NCBI RefSeq assembly: GCF_003590775.1
Contig: NZ_QYUM01000003.1
Span: 126,501 to 190,500, forward strand
Reading direction: 5' to 3'
DNA: 64,000 nucleotides
Source: Sphingomonas cavernae
Lineage (GTDB): Bacteria; Pseudomonadota; Alphaproteobacteria; Sphingomonadales; Sphingomonadaceae
The translations under genes were made by a program, and so were the position numbers. Below, in pieces: positions 18,402-30,100 of this stretch; the stretch's first letter is position 1, and every line of letters begins with the position of its first letter. The notes beneath the pieces are model-generated. The model had not been told where the DNA came from. It saw only the letters and a list, made by a program, of their open reading frames with translations, and ran no database searches.

Positions 18402-20108
18402 ATGGCGGCCATGCGCAAGGCGGTGCACGAATCTGGGAGCGCTCGGGAAAAACTGCACGGTGTTGGCGGGATCGGATGTTCAATTGCGCTGATCCTCGGC
18501 CTCGGCGCGACATCAGCGCACGCGCAGGATGCCGGCGCGCTTGCGCGCGAGCGGGCGCGGGTCGAAGCCGAGCGACAGGCTGCCGAGCGCGCGGCGCGTG
18601 CGGCAGCCCCCGACGCGCGGCTCGACGGGCAGGAGGCGTACCCCTTGGGCGATTTCCCCGAGGAGGAGCCCTGCTTTGCGATCCAGCGGATCGAGATCGA
18701 GGGCGGCGTGCCCGAAGGGCTTGGCTGGGTCGAGGGGCATCTCGGACAGTTCCGCGGAAAATGCATGGGCGCCAAAGGGCTCGACCATGTGCTGCGTTCT
18801 CTGCAGGGCGCGTTTCTCGAGCGCGGGCTGATCACGACGCGTGCCGGCGCGCCCGAACAGGATTTGGCATCGGGCGTGCTCAAGCTACGGATCGTGCCGG
18901 GCAAGGTGAGCGGCGTGCGCGTGACGCCGGGCTATGAACTGGGCTGGGCGGCTGCCTCGCCGGTCGATCCGGGCGCGCTGGTGTCGCTGCGCGCATTGGA
19001 GCAGGGGCTCGAACAGATGCGGCGCATTCCGGCGCGCGCGGTCGAGGTCCAGCTGGAGCCGGGCACGGAACCGGGCGAAAGCGTGCTGGCGGTGACCGTG
19101 GGCAAGGCGCGGCCGATCTCGGGTTCGCTCTCGCTCAACAATTTCGCCAGTGGCTCGGTCGGGCGCTGGCAGGGGGCGGCGCAGCTTGCGGCGCTCGATG
19201 TTCTGGGCTTGTCCGAGATCGTGAGCGCCAGCTACAACCGTCGGATCGATGCGCCGGGTGTGCCCGCCGACAGCCAGGGCACGGGGCTTTCGGCGTCGAT
19301 CCCTTGGGGTTGGTGGACCTTCGGGGTGTCGGGCTCGGCGAGCCGCTACGGCCAGACGATTTTGGGCGAGGTGCGCAACTTTGAGACGCGGGGCAGGCTC
19401 TACACGGTCTCGGGCTATGGCGAGCGCGTGATCCACCGCGACCGGACATCGAAGACATCGCTGCGCGCGACGCTCAGCCGGCGCTGGGCGAGGAGCTATA
19501 TCGACGATGTCGAGATCGGCCTCCAGCGCCAGGACCTGAGCGATATCGAGCTGGCGCTGATCGACCGCCGCCAGTTGGGCAGGCTCAGGCTCGACAGCGA
19601 GCTGGCGGTCCGCTTCGGTGTGGATCTGTTCGGGGCTCAGGACGATGCGCCCGGGCAGCCCGCAGCGTTTCCCACGGCGCGCTACCGGATCGTCACCGCC
19701 GACATCGCCGCGACGCTGCCAATGGGCGACGGATTCATCGAAAGCTGGCGACTGGCGTTTCGCGGACAGGTGTCGGGCGAGCCGCTGTACGGCTCGGACC
19801 TGTTCTCGGCGGGCGGCCCCTACACGGTCAGGGGCTATGACAGCGACCGTGCGGTGCTCGGCAAGACCGGGTGGTATCTGCGTCAGGAACTGACCGCGCG
19901 CATCGGCGATCATGTCCGGCCCTATCTGCTGCTCGACATGGGGCGTGTCGAGAATGGCGGAAGCCTGCTCGCCGGGCTCGGCGGCGGCGTCAGGGCGGCC
20001 GTCCATGGCTTCACGCTCGACGCGTTCGCAGCGATCCCGCTCAGCCACGATACTCTCGCGGACAATCGCCTCGCGCAACTCGGCCTCAGCATTGGCTGGG
20101 GGTTTTGA
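18402..20108 (+). CDS. TpsB/ShlB/FhaC-family two-partner secretion transporter
   Basis: Outer-membrane transporter of 568 residues for the TpsA protein encoded at 21167. A signal peptide ends about Ala41 (TSAHA before QDAG). An Ala/Arg/Glu-rich helix follows (residues 45-75), then POTRA-type domains from CFAIQRIEIEGG, and a 16-strand-type barrel. The conserved VRGY motif (GPYTVRGYD) is near residue 476 and the protein ends in Phe. The GGGGGAG is very close to ATG 18402; ATG 18411 is also possible. The stop overlaps the next gene (TGATG). Confidence 0.92.
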   Translation: MAAMRKAVHESGSAREKLHGVGGIGCSIALILGLGATSAHAQDAGALARERARVEAERQAAERAARAAAPDARLDGQEAYPLGDFPEEEPCFAIQRIEIEGGVPEGLGWVEGHLGQFRGKCMGAKGLDHVLRSLQGAFLERGLITTRAGAPEQDLASGVLKLRIVPGKVSGVRVTPGYELGWAAASPVDPGALVSLRALEQGLEQMRRIPARAVEVQLEPGTEPGESVLAVTVGKARPISGSLSLNNFASGSVGRWQGAAQLAALDVLGLSEIVSASYNRRIDAPGVPADSQGTGLSASIPWGWWTFGVSGSASRYGQTILGEVRNFETRGRLYTVSGYGERVIHRDRTSKTSLRATLSRRWARSYIDDVEIGLQRQDLSDIELALIDRRQLGRLRLDSELAVRFGVDLFGAQDDAPGQPAAFPTARYRIVTADIAATLPMGDGFIESWRLAFRGQVSGEPLYGSDLFSAGGPYTVRGYDSDRAVLGKTGWYLRQELTARIGDHVRPYLLLDMGRVENGGSLLAGLGGGVRAAVHGFTLDAFAAIPLSHDTLADNRLAQLGLSIGWGF

Positions 20109-20326
20109 TGGCAGATTCGGAAACGCAGCGGGATACGCAGGCTCTGTGCTGGCAGCGTGGAATAACGCTGCGCCGATCCCCGGGCGGCACACGTTTTCTG
20201 ATCGGTGCGGCGATGCTCGTCCTCGTCCTGCTGTGTACCGCCGCTATCGCCCAACTTTTCCCGGATGGGCAGGCGGCGGGCGATGCGGCGCCGGACGGGT
20301 CGGTCGCTGCTTCTCCTTATCGATGA
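20108..20326 (+). CDS. Small single-pass membrane protein in the TPS operon
   Basis: A 72-residue protein with a basic N-terminal part and one transmembrane helix (FLIGAAMLVLVLLCTAAIAQLF), translationally coupled to tpsB by a TGATG overlap. The function is unknown. Its position between transporter and exoprotein suggests a role in secretion or simply co-expression. Confidence 0.65.
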   Translation: MADSETQRDTQALCWQRGITLRRSPGGTRFLIGAAMLVLVLLCTAAIAQLFPDGQAAGDAAPDGSVAASPYR

Positions 20327-20332
20327 CGAAAA

Positions 20333-20362
20333 GAACGGGGCAGCCTTGCGGTCGCCCCGTTC
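20333..20362 (+). terminator. Hairpin after the small TPS membrane protein
   Basis: GAACGGGGC and GCCCCGTTC pair perfectly over 9 bases with a 12-base loop, 7 bases after the stop. There is no T run, so it may be a weak or Rho-dependent terminator, or an attenuating structure in front of the DUF746 gene. Confidence 0.4.
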
Positions 20363-20960
20363 CCATGGGTCGCCGCAACCCGGTCCGGCCCTCCGGCCCT
20401 CCGGCCTTCCGGTGTTCGGGTGCAGCGCGTGCAACAGGCAATTCCGGCGTACGTTGGGCACACCACTCGATCGGATCGTCCACCGCGCATGCATGCCCGC
20501 CTTTGTTCGGATGCTGTCGCAGCAGAAGAGCTGCTTGTGCGCGGCCGATGAGCCTGGGGGTGGACTATCGCGCCGTGATGCGCTGGACTGCGGCGTTCAG
20601 GACGTGGTTCATCGCGCTCCACCCCTCGGGGGCGTACGAGGCCAGGGTCCGGCTCGGCATGGCGCCGTCGCTCAGCGGACTGGTTTGCCCGGCGTGCGGC
20701 GCGACCGGCACCTTGGCGTATTATGGCTTTGCGGTCGTGCCGGAGGGAGGCACCGGCGCGCGCCGACAGCTGCGCTGCTCGGCCTGCGGGGCCTTTACGC
20801 TGCTCGATGAATCCGCAGTTCTGACGAGCGCCGAGGATCGGGCCGGGTCGAGAACGGCGCTCCATGCGGGCAAGCCCCAGGCCCGCCCGCGGCAGCGACG
20901 GGTGGCGCCAATCGAGAGCGAGATGCCGGACGGGGTGTGGGTGCGCGGACGTCAAAAGGA

Positions 20961-20988
20961 ACGGGGCCGCCTGGAAGAGCGGCCCCGT
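20961..20988 (+). terminator. Strong hairpin at the end of the DUF746 gene
   Basis: ACGGGGCCGC pairs perfectly with GCGGCCCCGT around an 8-base loop. It overlaps the last codons of the broken DUF746 gene and lies before the tpsA promoter region, followed by TGTTGTT. Confidence 0.5.
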
Positions 20989-21166
20989 CGAGGCTGTTGT
21001 TACGCGTAAATGCGTTCCGTGGTCAGGGAGGGGGAACGCGTCACCGGTCTGCGCGCCGGGCCTGCCCACGGCAAGCGCTGTCCTGGCAAATTTGCGATTG
21101 TTTACGATGCGTATCGATCGGGCCGTGCTAGCGCGGAACGTGTCGAAGTAAGCATGGGAGTGGCGT

Positions 21167-24100
21167 ATGCGGGGGCAGCGGAAAGCTGGAGCGACGCGCG
21201 TGCTCGCCCTGTCGCCAGTGAGCCGCAGCGCTTTGGCGCTGGCGCTCGTCGCGGTGCCCGTCAGTGCACAGCAATCCGCTCAATCGGCCCCGCCCCACGG
21301 GGCCGCTGTGCGCATTGTACCCGAGGCCGGTCCCAATGCGCCGCGGATGGATGTCGCGGGCAATGGCACGCCGATCGTGAGGATCGCGACGCCCTCGGCC
21401 AGGGGGGTGAGCCACAATCGCTATACGGACTTCAACGTCGACGACCGCAACCTCATCCTCAACAACAGCGACAAGATCACACAGACCCAACTGGGTGGCT
21501 GGATCGACGGCAACAAGAGCCTCAAGGCCACCGGCCCCGCCACGCTGATCCTGAACGAGGTGGTGGGCGCCAATGCGTCCAGCCTTGCCGGATATATCGA
21601 GATAGCAGGTGCGCCAGCGCAGCTGGTGATCGCCAATCCATACGGGATTAGCTGTACTGGTTGCGGATTCCTGAATTCTCCGGTCGTCACCCTGGCAGCG
21701 GCCAGGCCCCGGATGGATGGCGCGGGTGGCCTGGGCGGCTTCAGCGTCACCGATGGCACGCTTGATATTGGCGGCCAGGGCCTCGATGCCTCGGGTGCGC
21801 GGCTCGACCTGTTCGCGCGCGCGATTGCGGTCAATGCGGGCGTCTGGGCGGATGCGATCCATGTCGCCGCGGGCGCCGCCGAGCTGGCGACGGCGGATGG
21901 TACCATCACCGTGACCGCGCCTGGAACGCCAGCCCAGCCAGCGCCGCGCTTCGCGCTCGATGTGGCCGCACTCGGCGGCATGTACGCGGGTGCGATCCAG
22001 TTGATCGGCACCGAGGCGGGGCTCGGGGTCAATGTCGCGGGCGATCTGGCGTCGCTCGAGCGCGGCTTCAGCCTCGATGTGAACGGCAAGCTGACGCTGT
22101 CGGGCCGGATCACGAGCGGGGGCACGATCGACATCAAGGCGCAAGAGGCCGAGGTCACGGGCGCGGCCTATGCCGACGGACCGCTGGGGCTTGCGGTGCG
22201 CGGTGCTCTCACCGGCGACGGCATCATCGCGAGCGGGAGCAATCTTGCGGTGAGCGCGGGCACGATCGACCATGCGGGCGCGTTCGCGGCCGGGCTCGCG
22301 CGCGACGGCACGCTGACGCGCACGGGCAATCTGGCGATCCGCGCGACCGACAGCATGATGCTGTCGGGCCAGGCGCTCGCCACCGGCGCGGTCGGGATCT
22401 CGGGTCGCGAGATCGCGCTTGCCGGGCTGGTCCAGGGCGGAGACGTCGGGCTGGCTGCGGTCGACGCGCTCGATATCGCCGCGGCCGGCCGGGTGGTCGC
22501 GGCAGGCGCGCTCGAGGCGGACGCTGCGACGCTCGTCAGCCGCGGAATCCTGTCGGGCGGCAATGTGGGGCTGCGTTTCGGGCGTTTTGAGAACATTGGA
22601 GGCACGGTCGATGCGCGCGCGACGCTCGATCTGTCGGGTGACTGGATCAGCCTTCGGGACAGCGTGATCCAGTCGCACGGTGCGGCGAGGATCGCGGCTG
22701 CCGGAGTGGCAAGCATCGGCGGCGCGATCCTCGCCCTTGGTTCTGACGGCTTTGAGATCGACACAAGCGGCGCGGTCAGCGTCACCGATACGCTTATAGG
22801 ATCCAACGGAGCGCTCGACCTGCGCGCGGGATCCTTGCTGCTGAGCGGCGCCGATGGCCAATTGACCGCGGCCGGGCCGCTCGGCGTCGCTGCGGTGGAT
22901 ACGCTGAGCGTTGCAGGCGGCGCGCGGATCGCGGGTAGCTCGGGACTAAGTTTGAGCGGCGCATCGGTCTCGGTGGAGGGCGGCACGATCGAGACGGCGG
23001 GGGCACTCGCGCTCGATGCGGACACGCTGGCGATCGGCGCTGCGGGCAGCATCAAGGGCGCCACATTCGCGGTGGCGACGGGCGAGCTCGTCAATGACGG
23101 ATTGCTGGCCGCGTTTGGCGCTGATGGCGCATCGGTACTCGCGGTAACGCGAACGATCGACAACCGCGGCGAGATCGTCGTCGACAGTGCCGCGTTCGAC
23201 CTGTCGGCGGGAACGCTGAGCAACGCGGGCACCATCGCGCATGCCGGCAGCGGCGCGCTGACGGTTGACGCGGACAGCCTCGCCAACGCCGTTGGTGCCA
23301 AGATCGCGGGCAATGGCGCGCTCGCTGTCACCGCAAGCGGGTTCGCCAATGCCGGTGACATCACCGCGGCGGGCGATGCGCGCTTTACGGTGTCGGGCTC
23401 GGTGTCCAGCACGGGCCTTATCGCGAGCGGCAACGGGCTGTCGCTCGCGGCGGCGCAACTCTCCAACGCCGGGACGATCGAGGCCGCCGCGGCACTCGAC
23501 CTGCGCGCGAGCGATATTGTCAATTCGGGTTCGATCCTTGCCACCGGGACCGATACACTCACGCTCGCCGCTACCGGCCCTTCGACAAGCTCAGGAGGGG
23601 CCGTCATAAACGGTGCCGGTGGCGTCATCGGCGGCAATGGCGCGGTCAAGATCACGGGCGCGAGCGTCGATCTGTCCAATGCGACGACCACGGCGCTCGG
23701 CACGCTCGACATTGTAGCGACCGCAGGCGACCTCCGCCTGGCGGGTCCCGACACGCTGGCGGCTGCGTCGGGCAACCTGTCGCTGGCGGCGACGGGCACG
23801 ATCGATGCGAGCGAGGCGAGCCTCCGGACCGATGCCCTTGCTGCGATCGCCGCCGACCGCTTCGTGCTCGACGGCGGGCTGCTCCAGGCCGACGCCTTTG
23901 CACTGAACGCCGGCACATTGTCGCTCAGACGCGCCAGGTTGAGGCAGACGGGCACTCAGGACTTTGTGCTGACCAGCAGCGGCAGCGTCGACTATTCGGG
24001 GGGCGAGATCTACGCCGCGGGCGCCAGTTTCACGCTCCATGCCGCCGAGATCCTCAATCTGGGCGGCGCGATCCTCCACGGCGGGACCGGGCGGCTCGAT

Positions 24101-27100
24101 ATCGCGGCCGCGGGGCTCCTCGACAACAGCGCCGGCGTCATCGGCACCAACGGATCGCTGGCGCTGGCCGCCGAGCGGCTCATCAATGCCGGTGGAGAAA
24201 TCACCGCGGCGGGCGCCGCGCACGTCGCCATCGCACATGCCCTGAGCAACGACACCGGCCTTCTGGCGAGCGGCGACGCGCTGACACTGCGCGCCGGCGC
24301 CGTCTCGAACGCTTCGGGCCGGATCGAAAGCGCGGGCGACATGACGCTCGATGTCGCGAGCCTTATGGGCGGCAGTCTTTTGGCGGTGGCGCATGAGGGG
24401 ATCAGCCTCAGCCTTACCGCGCAAGGGGCGATAGAGGCGGTGGACGTGTTGGGCTCTTCCGGCACCGCAACCCTGTCCGCCGCCTCTATCAGCCTCGCGC
24501 CCGGCGGCCGGCTGACCGCGGGCGGCCATCTGGCCGCGACCGCGACCGCGGGCGATATCGTGCTGGGGGGCGGCGTGCTCGATGCGTCCTCGATGTCCCT
24601 GAATGCTGCTTCCGGTTCGCTGCGTACCGGAAGCGGCGGGCTGATCGCGTCCCCCGGCGCGATCAGCCTCAAGGCGCCGGCGATCGATCTGTCGGGGGGC
24701 GTGCTCCAGGGCGCGAGCCTCGATCTTGTGGGCGGTTCGCTGATCAATGCGGGCGGCACGATCGAAACCCCGGGCACAGCGACATTCGCCTTCACCGGCA
24801 CGATCGACAATAGCGGCGGCGACATCCGCGCTGACAGCCTCACCATCGCCGCGGCCAGCCTCGTCAATGCACGGGGGACAATCGGCTCGGCTGGCACTGG
24901 GGTGTTTGCTCTCAACCTTGCTGAAGTGCCCGCAGGTGCACCCATGGGTATGGGTGTGCCTGCGGGTACTCTCGACAACAGCGCCGGCGTGCTTGCGAGC
25001 AATGGCGCGCTCGATCTTGCGGCGGGGTCCCTGGTCAATGCGGGGGGGCGCATCGAGACGCTGGGCGGTGGCACGCTCGGCCTGATCGAGGATTTCGACA
25101 ATCGCAGCGGCGCGCTGCTGTCCAATGGCGCTCTCGCGCTCACCGCCGCCAGGCTGTTCAATGATGCAGGGACGATCGACAGTCTCGCGGGCCTTGACGT
25201 CACCGTCTCGGGCATTCTCGACAATGGCGCGGGCACGATAGTGTCGCGCGCGGGCGCCAGTGCGCCCGCTGGTTCCGGGCTTGACCTCAGCGCGACGCTC
25301 GGGCTGACCAATGCGGCAGGCGGGACGATCGCGTCTTCGGGCGCCTTCACCCTCGCCACGCAGATCCTCGACAATCAGGGCGCGCTGTTTGCCGACGCGC
25401 TGAGCATCGACGCCGGCCAGATCTCCAATGGCGGCAGCCTCTCGGGCCGCACGCTCGATCTGCTGGCCGCGGTGCGCATCGCCAATAACGGCGCGATCGA
25501 AGGCGACGCGCTTTCGATCGAGGCCGGCCAGACGATCGCCAATAACGGCAAGATCGCAGCGGGCGTCGATGGACTTGCACTCGTGACCGAGGCGCTCGCC
25601 AATCAAGGCGAGCTGGGGGCTGCGGGCACGGTTGCGCTCACCGCCTTCGGCATCGCCAACAGCGGCACGATCGCGTCCGGCAGCGACCTGACCATCGACG
25701 CGCAAACCCTCACCAATACCGCCTCAGGCACGCTCTGGGCCGCGCGCGACGGCAGGCTCGCGCTTGGCCAGGCCCTGACCAATCGCGGCAGCCTCGGAGC
25801 TGCCCATGCGCTGTCGATCACAGCGCCCGACCTCGACAATGGATCGGGCGCCGACGCGGGCACGATCGCGGCGGGAACCAGCCTGCATCTCGATGTCGGC
25901 ACCGCGCGGCTGGGCAAGCTGGTCTCAGGCGGCGATCTCGGCTTTGCGCTTGGCGGAGACTGGAGCCTTGGCGAAGGCGAGAGCCTGTCGGCTGCGGGCA
26001 CGCTCAGCCTCGACATCGGCGGAAACGCCCTCAATCAGGGCCGGCTCGAGGGCGGGCGCGGGGTCAGCATCAGCGCGGGCGGCGATCTCACCAACGCCGC
26101 CACCGGCGCGATCGAGGGCGGTGTCGTCGATCTCGCCGCGGGCAATGCCATCGTCAATCTCGGGCTGATCAACGGCGGCGAGGTGACGCTCGCCGCCGAT
26201 CGTATCGAGAACCGCGCGGCGATCTTCGGCGACACGGTCTCGGTCACGGGCAGGAGCGGCATCCTCAACAGCGGCGCGCAGGCGGTGATCGCGGCGCGCG
26301 GCGACCTGCTCGATCTCAGATCCGATGGCACGATCGCCAATCTCGACCGCGCGCTCCTCTACAGCCTTGGGCATATCAGCATCGGCGGCGCCAGCGGCAC
26401 GCGCGCCGCCTCGCTCACCAACGGCTCTTCGACGATCGAAGCACAGGGTTCGATCAGTCTCGCCGCCGACACCATCGTCAACGAGCGCACCCGCTTTGCA
26501 TTCGGCACGGTCACCCAGGAAGACGTGCGCGTGCCCGTCGACAGGAGCAAGATCGATGTCGCGCCGGGCTCGACCTTGATGGGCGTGCGGGGCGTCGCCG
26601 ACGTCACCGAGACCGCGCTCATTGACGACAGCGGCGAGGCGCGGATCATTGCAGGCGGCGATATCGTGGCTGTCGGCAACAGCTTTGCCAATCGCTACTC
26701 GACGATCGCCGCGGGCGGCAATTTCGTCTTCAACGGCGGTTCGATTGCGAGCACGCAGGCGAGCGGCGCGGCCGGTGGCTTCACCAACGAGGCACTCACG
26801 GGTACGCGCACCTCGGTGACCACGATCAAGGGCGAGGTCAAGTCCTGCGGTGCCGGGGCGTGCGACACGAGCTCGTTCGAAGACGGCCCCGTCACCACCA
26901 CCGAGACCATCGTGGTCGCCCCGGGCGTGGTCTCGGCGGGCGGCACGGTCGCGATCACCGCCCCCACCATCGCCAATGTCGTGACGGGCAGCGGCGGCGA
27001 TGCCAATGGCTATGCGCGCAGCGTCTCGGGCGCGGCGACGGGCGCGGTCGGGACAGGCGCCAGCGCGCAAGCGGTTGCGGGTGGAGATGCAGGCGCCGTC

Positions 27101-30100
27101 TCGGGCGGTCTGGCGACCGATACGGTGACCGGGGTCGCGGGCGTCGATCTTTCGGGGGCCGCGCTCACCGTCACCGGCGGCCAGTTCGCGCTGGCAGGCG
27201 TCGTCACGGGTCCGGGCACGCTCGCCGGGCTCAAGGCCGAGATCATTGGCGGCGCCCCGGTGCTGTTCCTCGATCTGTCGGGTCTGTTCCGCTTCGCCGA
27301 TCCACAGGCCTCCTATCTGGTCGAGACCGATCCCCGCTTCACCAATTATGGCAGCTTCCTGTCGAGCGACTATTTCCTCAACGCGCTCGGCTATGATCCC
27401 AGGCGCACGCAGAAGCGGCTGGGCGACGCGCTCTACGAGCAGAAGCTCATCACCGACCAGCTCGTCGCCCAGGCCGGCATCGGGCGGCTCGCCGGCTATG
27501 CCAATAATGAAGAGCAGTACCGCGCGCTGATGGACAATGGCGTGCTCTACGCCAGGAGGTTCAACCTCGCGCCCGGTATCGGCCTGAGCGCGGAGCAGAT
27601 GGCGACCTTGACCAGCGATATCGTGCTGCTGGTCGAGGTGACCGTCCAGACGCCATCGGGTCCGCAAAAACTGCTGGCGCCCAGGCTCTATCTGGCGAGC
27701 GTCGGCACGCGCGACCTGACCTCGGGCGGCGCGGTGATCTCTGGCACCAATGTCGCGCTGCGCGCACCCGACGCGCTCGTCAATTCAGGGCTCATCCACG
27801 CTACGCAAGCAAGCGACATCACCGGCGGCGACATCCTCAATACCGGGCGCCTCGAGCTGGGCGGCGTCGGCAGCGTCCATGCGACCAACGATCTCGTCAA
27901 TCGCGGCGGCACGATCACCGGCGGCAATCTCACGCTGTCGGCGGACCGCGACCTGAGGCTCGAGAATGCGACCCAGACGACACGCACCGCGACCGCCTGG
28001 CGCGACGACCGCAGGCATTACGGCAGCGCGACCGAGACCAGTGTCACCAGCATCGCGGGGCATGTGACGACGACCGGCGATTTGTCGATGTCCTCTGGCC
28101 GCAGGCTTGCCGTCACCGGCACCGATATCGATGTCGGTGGCAATCTGGCCGCCCGGGGTGAGGACGGCATCAGCATAGCCTCCGCCATCGACAGCACGAG
28201 CAGCACGCGCGAAGGGCGCGACGGCAAGACGCGCTTCAGCGAGAGCGCGTCGAGCACAACCAACCGCCTGTCCACCATCACCGTCGGCGGCGATGCCAGC
28301 TTTACAACGCCGGGGGCATTCTCGGTCAAGGGCGCCGAGATCGATGCCCGGGGCGCGCTCAACGCCGACGCGGGCAGCATCGCGCTCGAGGGCGTGACCG
28401 ACCGCGCGAGCGTCACGGTCGACACGCTCAGGAAGACTTCGGGACTGCTCTCCTCGAAGAAGACCACGACGCATTACGAGGCAAGCGACGAGACGGTGGT
28501 CGCATCCACCCTGTCGGGAGACACCGTCGATCTGCACGGCCGCGACGGCGTGCGCGTGCTCAGCGGCAATGTGGTGGGCACGGACGATGTGCGGGTCGCG
28601 AGCGACCAGGGCGATGTCACCATCGGCGCGCTCGCCGAGCATGATCACCAGGCCTCGAGCGTCAAGGTCAAGCAGTCGGGGGTCAGCATGAGCGGCGGCG
28701 GACTGTTCGCGGGGGTTGCCAGGACGCGCCACGACGAGACCGTCGACAGCACGACCCATGTCGGCTCGCTGATCGGCTCGGCCACCGGCGACGTCACGCT
28801 CGCGGCCCCCCGGGGGACGGTGCGGGTGACCGGCAGCGACGTGGTCGCGCCCGAGGGCGGCGTCACCATCGACGCGCAGTCGGTCGTGATCGAGCACGCC
28901 ACCGATACCGTGGATACGACGTCCTTGAACACGTCCTCCTCGTTCGGACTGTCGGTCAAGCTCTATGAGAATGTCTCGGGTGCGGTGAAGAGCGTGACGG
29001 GGCTGCCCGGGCGGATTGGTGATGGCGCCGCGGGCGGCGCGGCGCAGACCGGGGTGACCGCGGTTTCGGAGACGCTGCGCACGGTCGACAGCGTCCTCAA
29101 TGCGGTCACCAATGCCGCGGGGATATCGGCCAATCTCGGCTATTCGAAGAGCAAATCGACGAGCGAGAGCCATGCCGAATTTGTCTCGGGCTCGACGGTC
29201 GCGGCGCGCGAGGTGAACGTTGTTGCCAACGGGTCCGCCGCTGGAGCGCCCGCGGGGTCGGGCGCGTCCGCGGGGACCCTGACGGTCACCGGCTCGGATA
29301 TCACCGCGACCGGCGACATGCTGCTCGATGCGGGCGAGATCGTGCTGCAATCCGCCCAGAACAGCTTCGAGAGCAGCTCGCAGAGCAGGAGTTCGGGCGC
29401 CGGCATCGGCGCGACGGTCGGTGTCGGGCTCGCGGGCAACGTAACCGCGAGTGGATCGGTCAGCTTCTCGACGAGCAAGGGCCAGAGCCAGGCGAGTGAG
29501 ATCAGCCAGGTCAATACGCATGTCACCGCAGACAACATTCTGACCATCCGCTCGGACGGTGATATGACCTTGCGCGGCGCGGTGGCCGAGGGCCGCGATG
29601 TGGTCGCCGATGTGGACGGCAATCTCGCGATTGAAAGCGTGCAGAACATCTCCTCGCGCACCAGTTCGAGTTCGGGTGTCAGTGCCGGAATCAGCTTCTC
29701 GCCCAAGCCCGGCCAGTCCGCGTTCGGCGTCAACGGCGGCGTCTCGACGGGCGACGGCAAGGGCAATTCGGCGGGGGTCGCCGAACAGTCGGCGCTGATC
29801 GCACGCGGAGGCTCGGCCGATATCGACGTCGCTGGCGCGACCACGCTCAAGGGCGCCGTGATCGCGGCGGTGGACGAAGCGGGCAAGGATACGGGGCGGC
29901 TGAGCCTGGAGACGGGCAGGCTTGAGGTGAGCGACATCGCCGACCGAGGCACCTCGCGCGATGTGTCAATCGACGTGTCGGCAAGCGTCAACGATCCGTC
30001 CAAGGGTGGGCTCAAGGGAGCGAATACCCCGACGGTAGACGGCAGCTATGCCAGCTCAACCTTCGTGCAGGAGACGCGCGGAACGGTCGGCCAGGGCACT

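Larger units (their letters stand above)
20323..21009 (+). pseudogene. DUF746-type protein, frameshifted
   Basis: The conserved text is split over two frames. GCSACNRQFRRTLGTPLDR and MPAFVRMLSQQ are in one frame (about 20400-20535). GVDYRAVMRWTAAFRTWF, YEARVRLG, a CPACG zinc knuckle and a second CSACG are in another (20555 to the stop at 21009). A frame change near 20535-20550 is needed to join them, possibly balanced by another near 20400. DUF746 proteins look like zinc-ribbon/HTH DNA-binding proteins. ATG 20323 overlaps the previous stop. Confidence 0.55.

Noticed and set aside
21128-27667. Very long minus-strand open frames opposite tpsA
   Set aside because: They arise from the repetitive, GC-rich hemagglutinin repeats; no start signals or protein families.
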